Source of the DNA: Gammaproteobacteria bacterium
GTDB lineage: Bacteria; Pseudomonadota; Gammaproteobacteria; Chromatiales; Chromatiaceae
NCBI GenBank assembly: GCA_015231665.1
Contig: JADGBD010000065.1
Coordinates: forward strand, 1-9,146
Direction of reading: 5' to 3'
Length of the DNA stretch: 9,146 nt
Of the stretch, positions 8,377 through 9,146 are shown piece after piece; position 1 is the stretch's first letter, and every line of letters starts with the position of its first letter. A program made the translations under genes and the position numbers. A model generated the notes under the pieces. That model saw only the letters and a list, made by a program, of their open reading frames with translations. It did no database searches and had not been told where the DNA came from.

Positions 8377-8392
8377 TGTCGAGAATCCCACA
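8377..8392. promoter_or_regulatory. NifA upstream activator site for nifB, proximal
   Basis: TGT at 8377-8379 and ACA at 8390-8392 with 10 bases between. The centre is ~93 bases before the predicted nifB RNA start, which is a usual place for NifA to act through DNA looping. Confidence 0.78.
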
Positions 8393-8403
8393 AGCGCCAT
8401 GCC

Positions 8404-8446
8404 TCAAAAAAATACTTCATAAATATCATATAAATAAAACTATTTC
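8404..8446. promoter_or_regulatory. AT-rich tract between NifA sites and nifB promoter, candidate IHF-bend region
   Basis: About 43 bases made up mostly of A and T, in a window that is otherwise GC-rich. It begins with an A-run and lies between the activator sites and the sigma-54 promoter, where IHF bends many nif promoters. TATCATATAAATA at 8425-8437 resembles the IHF consensus (WATCAA-N4-TTR) only in part, so IHF binding is a guess; intrinsic curvature is an alternative. Confidence 0.45.
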
Positions 8447-8451
8447 CAAGT

Positions 8452-8467
8452 AGGCACGCCGATTGCA
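8452..8467 (+). promoter_or_regulatory. Sigma-54 (-24/-12) promoter of nifB
   Basis: AGGCACGCCGATTGCA has GG at 8453-8454, GC at 8465-8466 with the required 10-base gap, CACG after the GG and TTGCA at the -12 end. It departs from the TGGCACG-N4-TTGCA consensus only at its first base. The predicted RNA start is near 8478, ~40 bases before the nifB ATG. It gives nifB its own NifA-dependent start in addition to any read-through from nifLA and the gene after it. Confidence 0.9.
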
Positions 8468-8517
8468 AACAGGCTGTGAACCCTTATTTTTCTGTGCAAT
8501 CTGTTTGGAGAGCCTGT

Positions 8518-9146
8518 ATGGAATTGTCCGCGAACAGCCATGACTCGGCTGGGCAGAGCGACGCCGGTTGTTCCGCCTCTGGCTGTGGTGGCAGCAGTGA
8601 GCAACTGGCCCACCTGCCGGAGCACATCCGCAAGAAGGTGCAGGATCATCCCTGCTATTCCGAGCAGGCCCACCATCATTTCGCCCGCATGCACGTGGCG
8701 GTGGCGCCGGCCTGCAATATCCAGTGCCACTACTGCAACCGTAAGTACGACTGCGCCAACGAGTCGCGCCCCGGCGTGGTCTCGGAGCTGTTGACGCCGG
8801 ATCAGGCGGTGAAGAAGGTGATGGCGGTGGCCGCCAATATCCCGCAGATGACCGTGCTGGGCATCGCCGGGCCCGGCGATCCGCTGGCCAACCCGGAGCG
8901 CACCTTCGAGACCTTCCGCCAACTGACCGAGAAGGCCCCGGACATCAAGCTGTGCGTCTCCACCAACGGACTGTCGCTGCCCGAACAGGTTGACGAGCTG
9001 TGCAAGCACAATATCGATCACGTCACCATCACCATTAACTGTGTCGATGCCGAGGTGGGCGCCAAGATCTACCCCTGGATCTTCTGGAACAACCGCCGCA
9101 TCAAGGGGAGGAAGGCAGCGCAGATCCTCATCGAGCAGCAGCAAAA
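8518..9146 (+). CDS. nifB: NifB, radical SAM enzyme of FeMo-cofactor synthesis (5' part, runs off window)
   Basis: 209 complete codons are visible with no stop. NifB fuses two 4Fe-4S units and inserts a carbide from S-adenosylmethionine to make NifB-co, the core precursor of all nitrogenase cofactors. The radical SAM motif is present as C66-x3-C70-x2-C73 (CNIQCHYC), followed by the family stretch [17 protein letters not shown] and by [11 protein letters not shown] (115-125) for SAM binding. [11 protein letters not shown] and [14 protein letters not shown] are also typical of NifB. The Cys- and Ser/Gly-rich leader before residue 30 is common in NifB of this group. The ATG at 8518 follows GGAGAG (8507-8512). 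The C-terminal NafY/NifX-like domain, if present, would be outside the window. Confidence 0.97.
   Translation, partial: MELSANSHDSAGQSDAGCSASGCGGSSEQLAHLPEHIRKKVQDHPCYSEQAHHHFARMHVAVAPACNIQCHYCNRKYDCANESRPGVVSELLTPDQAVKKVMAVAANIPQMTVLGIAGPGDPLANPERTFETFRQLTEKAPDIKLCVSTNGLSLPEQVDELCKHNIDHVTITINCVDAEVGAKIYPWIFWNNRRIKGRKAAQILIEQQQ

Noticed and set aside
8440..9144. Long open frame on the minus strand opposite nifB
   Set aside because: The plus-strand frame is an unmistakable NifB with radical SAM cysteines and its own promoter; the minus-strand protein is a GC-bias shadow, and its end covers the nifB promoter.

Overview
The window comes from a diazotrophic gammaproteobacterium, probably of the Azotobacter / Pseudomonas stutzeri kind. 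It is GC-rich and carries one edge of a nitrogen-fixation (nif) cluster. The evidence is the gene content and order: rnfABC(D) on the minus strand, divergent from nifL-nifA and then nifB on the plus strand. NifA belongs to the NifL-controlled class, because it lacks the interdomain cysteine motif of oxygen-sensitive NifA proteins. I cannot name the genus or species from the sequence alone.

Layout. Positions 1-2659 (minus strand) hold a tightly packed rnf operon read leftwards: rnfA, an 8-base gap, rnfB, a 1-base overlap, rnfC, a 4-base ATGA overlap, and the first 14 codons of rnfD, which runs off the window. The Rnf complex is a membrane electron pump that can supply low-potential electrons to ferredoxin/flavodoxin and so to nitrogenase. 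Positions 2660-3018 are a divergent control region. It has three TGT-N10-ACA NifA-type upstream activator sites on near-integral helical phasing, a clear sigma-54 -24/-12 promoter facing nifL, and a weaker sigma-54-like element inside a 23-base palindrome facing rnfA. Positions 3019-6212 carry nifL (flavin PAS redox sensor and anti-activator) and nifA (sigma-54 activator), overlapping by ATGA.

Only 5 bases after nifA lies a 698-codon PAS-PAS-GGDEF-EAL gene (6218-8314), predicted to act on cyclic di-GMP. It sits where nifB directly follows nifA in the well-known Azotobacter arrangement, and it should be on the nifLA transcript. Its EAL domain keeps the catalytic residues. Its GGDEF domain keeps the GGDEF and inhibitory-site motifs but has Gly where the first metal-binding Asp is expected. 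Positions 8315-8517 hold the nifB promoter: two further NifA sites, an AT-rich tract that could bend or bind IHF, and a near-consensus sigma-54 promoter. nifB (FeMo-cofactor radical SAM enzyme) starts at 8518 and runs off the right edge.

Together: NifL senses redox/nitrogen status and restrains NifA; NifA with sigma-54 RNA polymerase should switch on nifB, rnf and probably its own operon. The embedded c-di-GMP gene would then be made in step with nitrogen-fixation control. That last link is the main unusual point of the window and is an inference from gene position.
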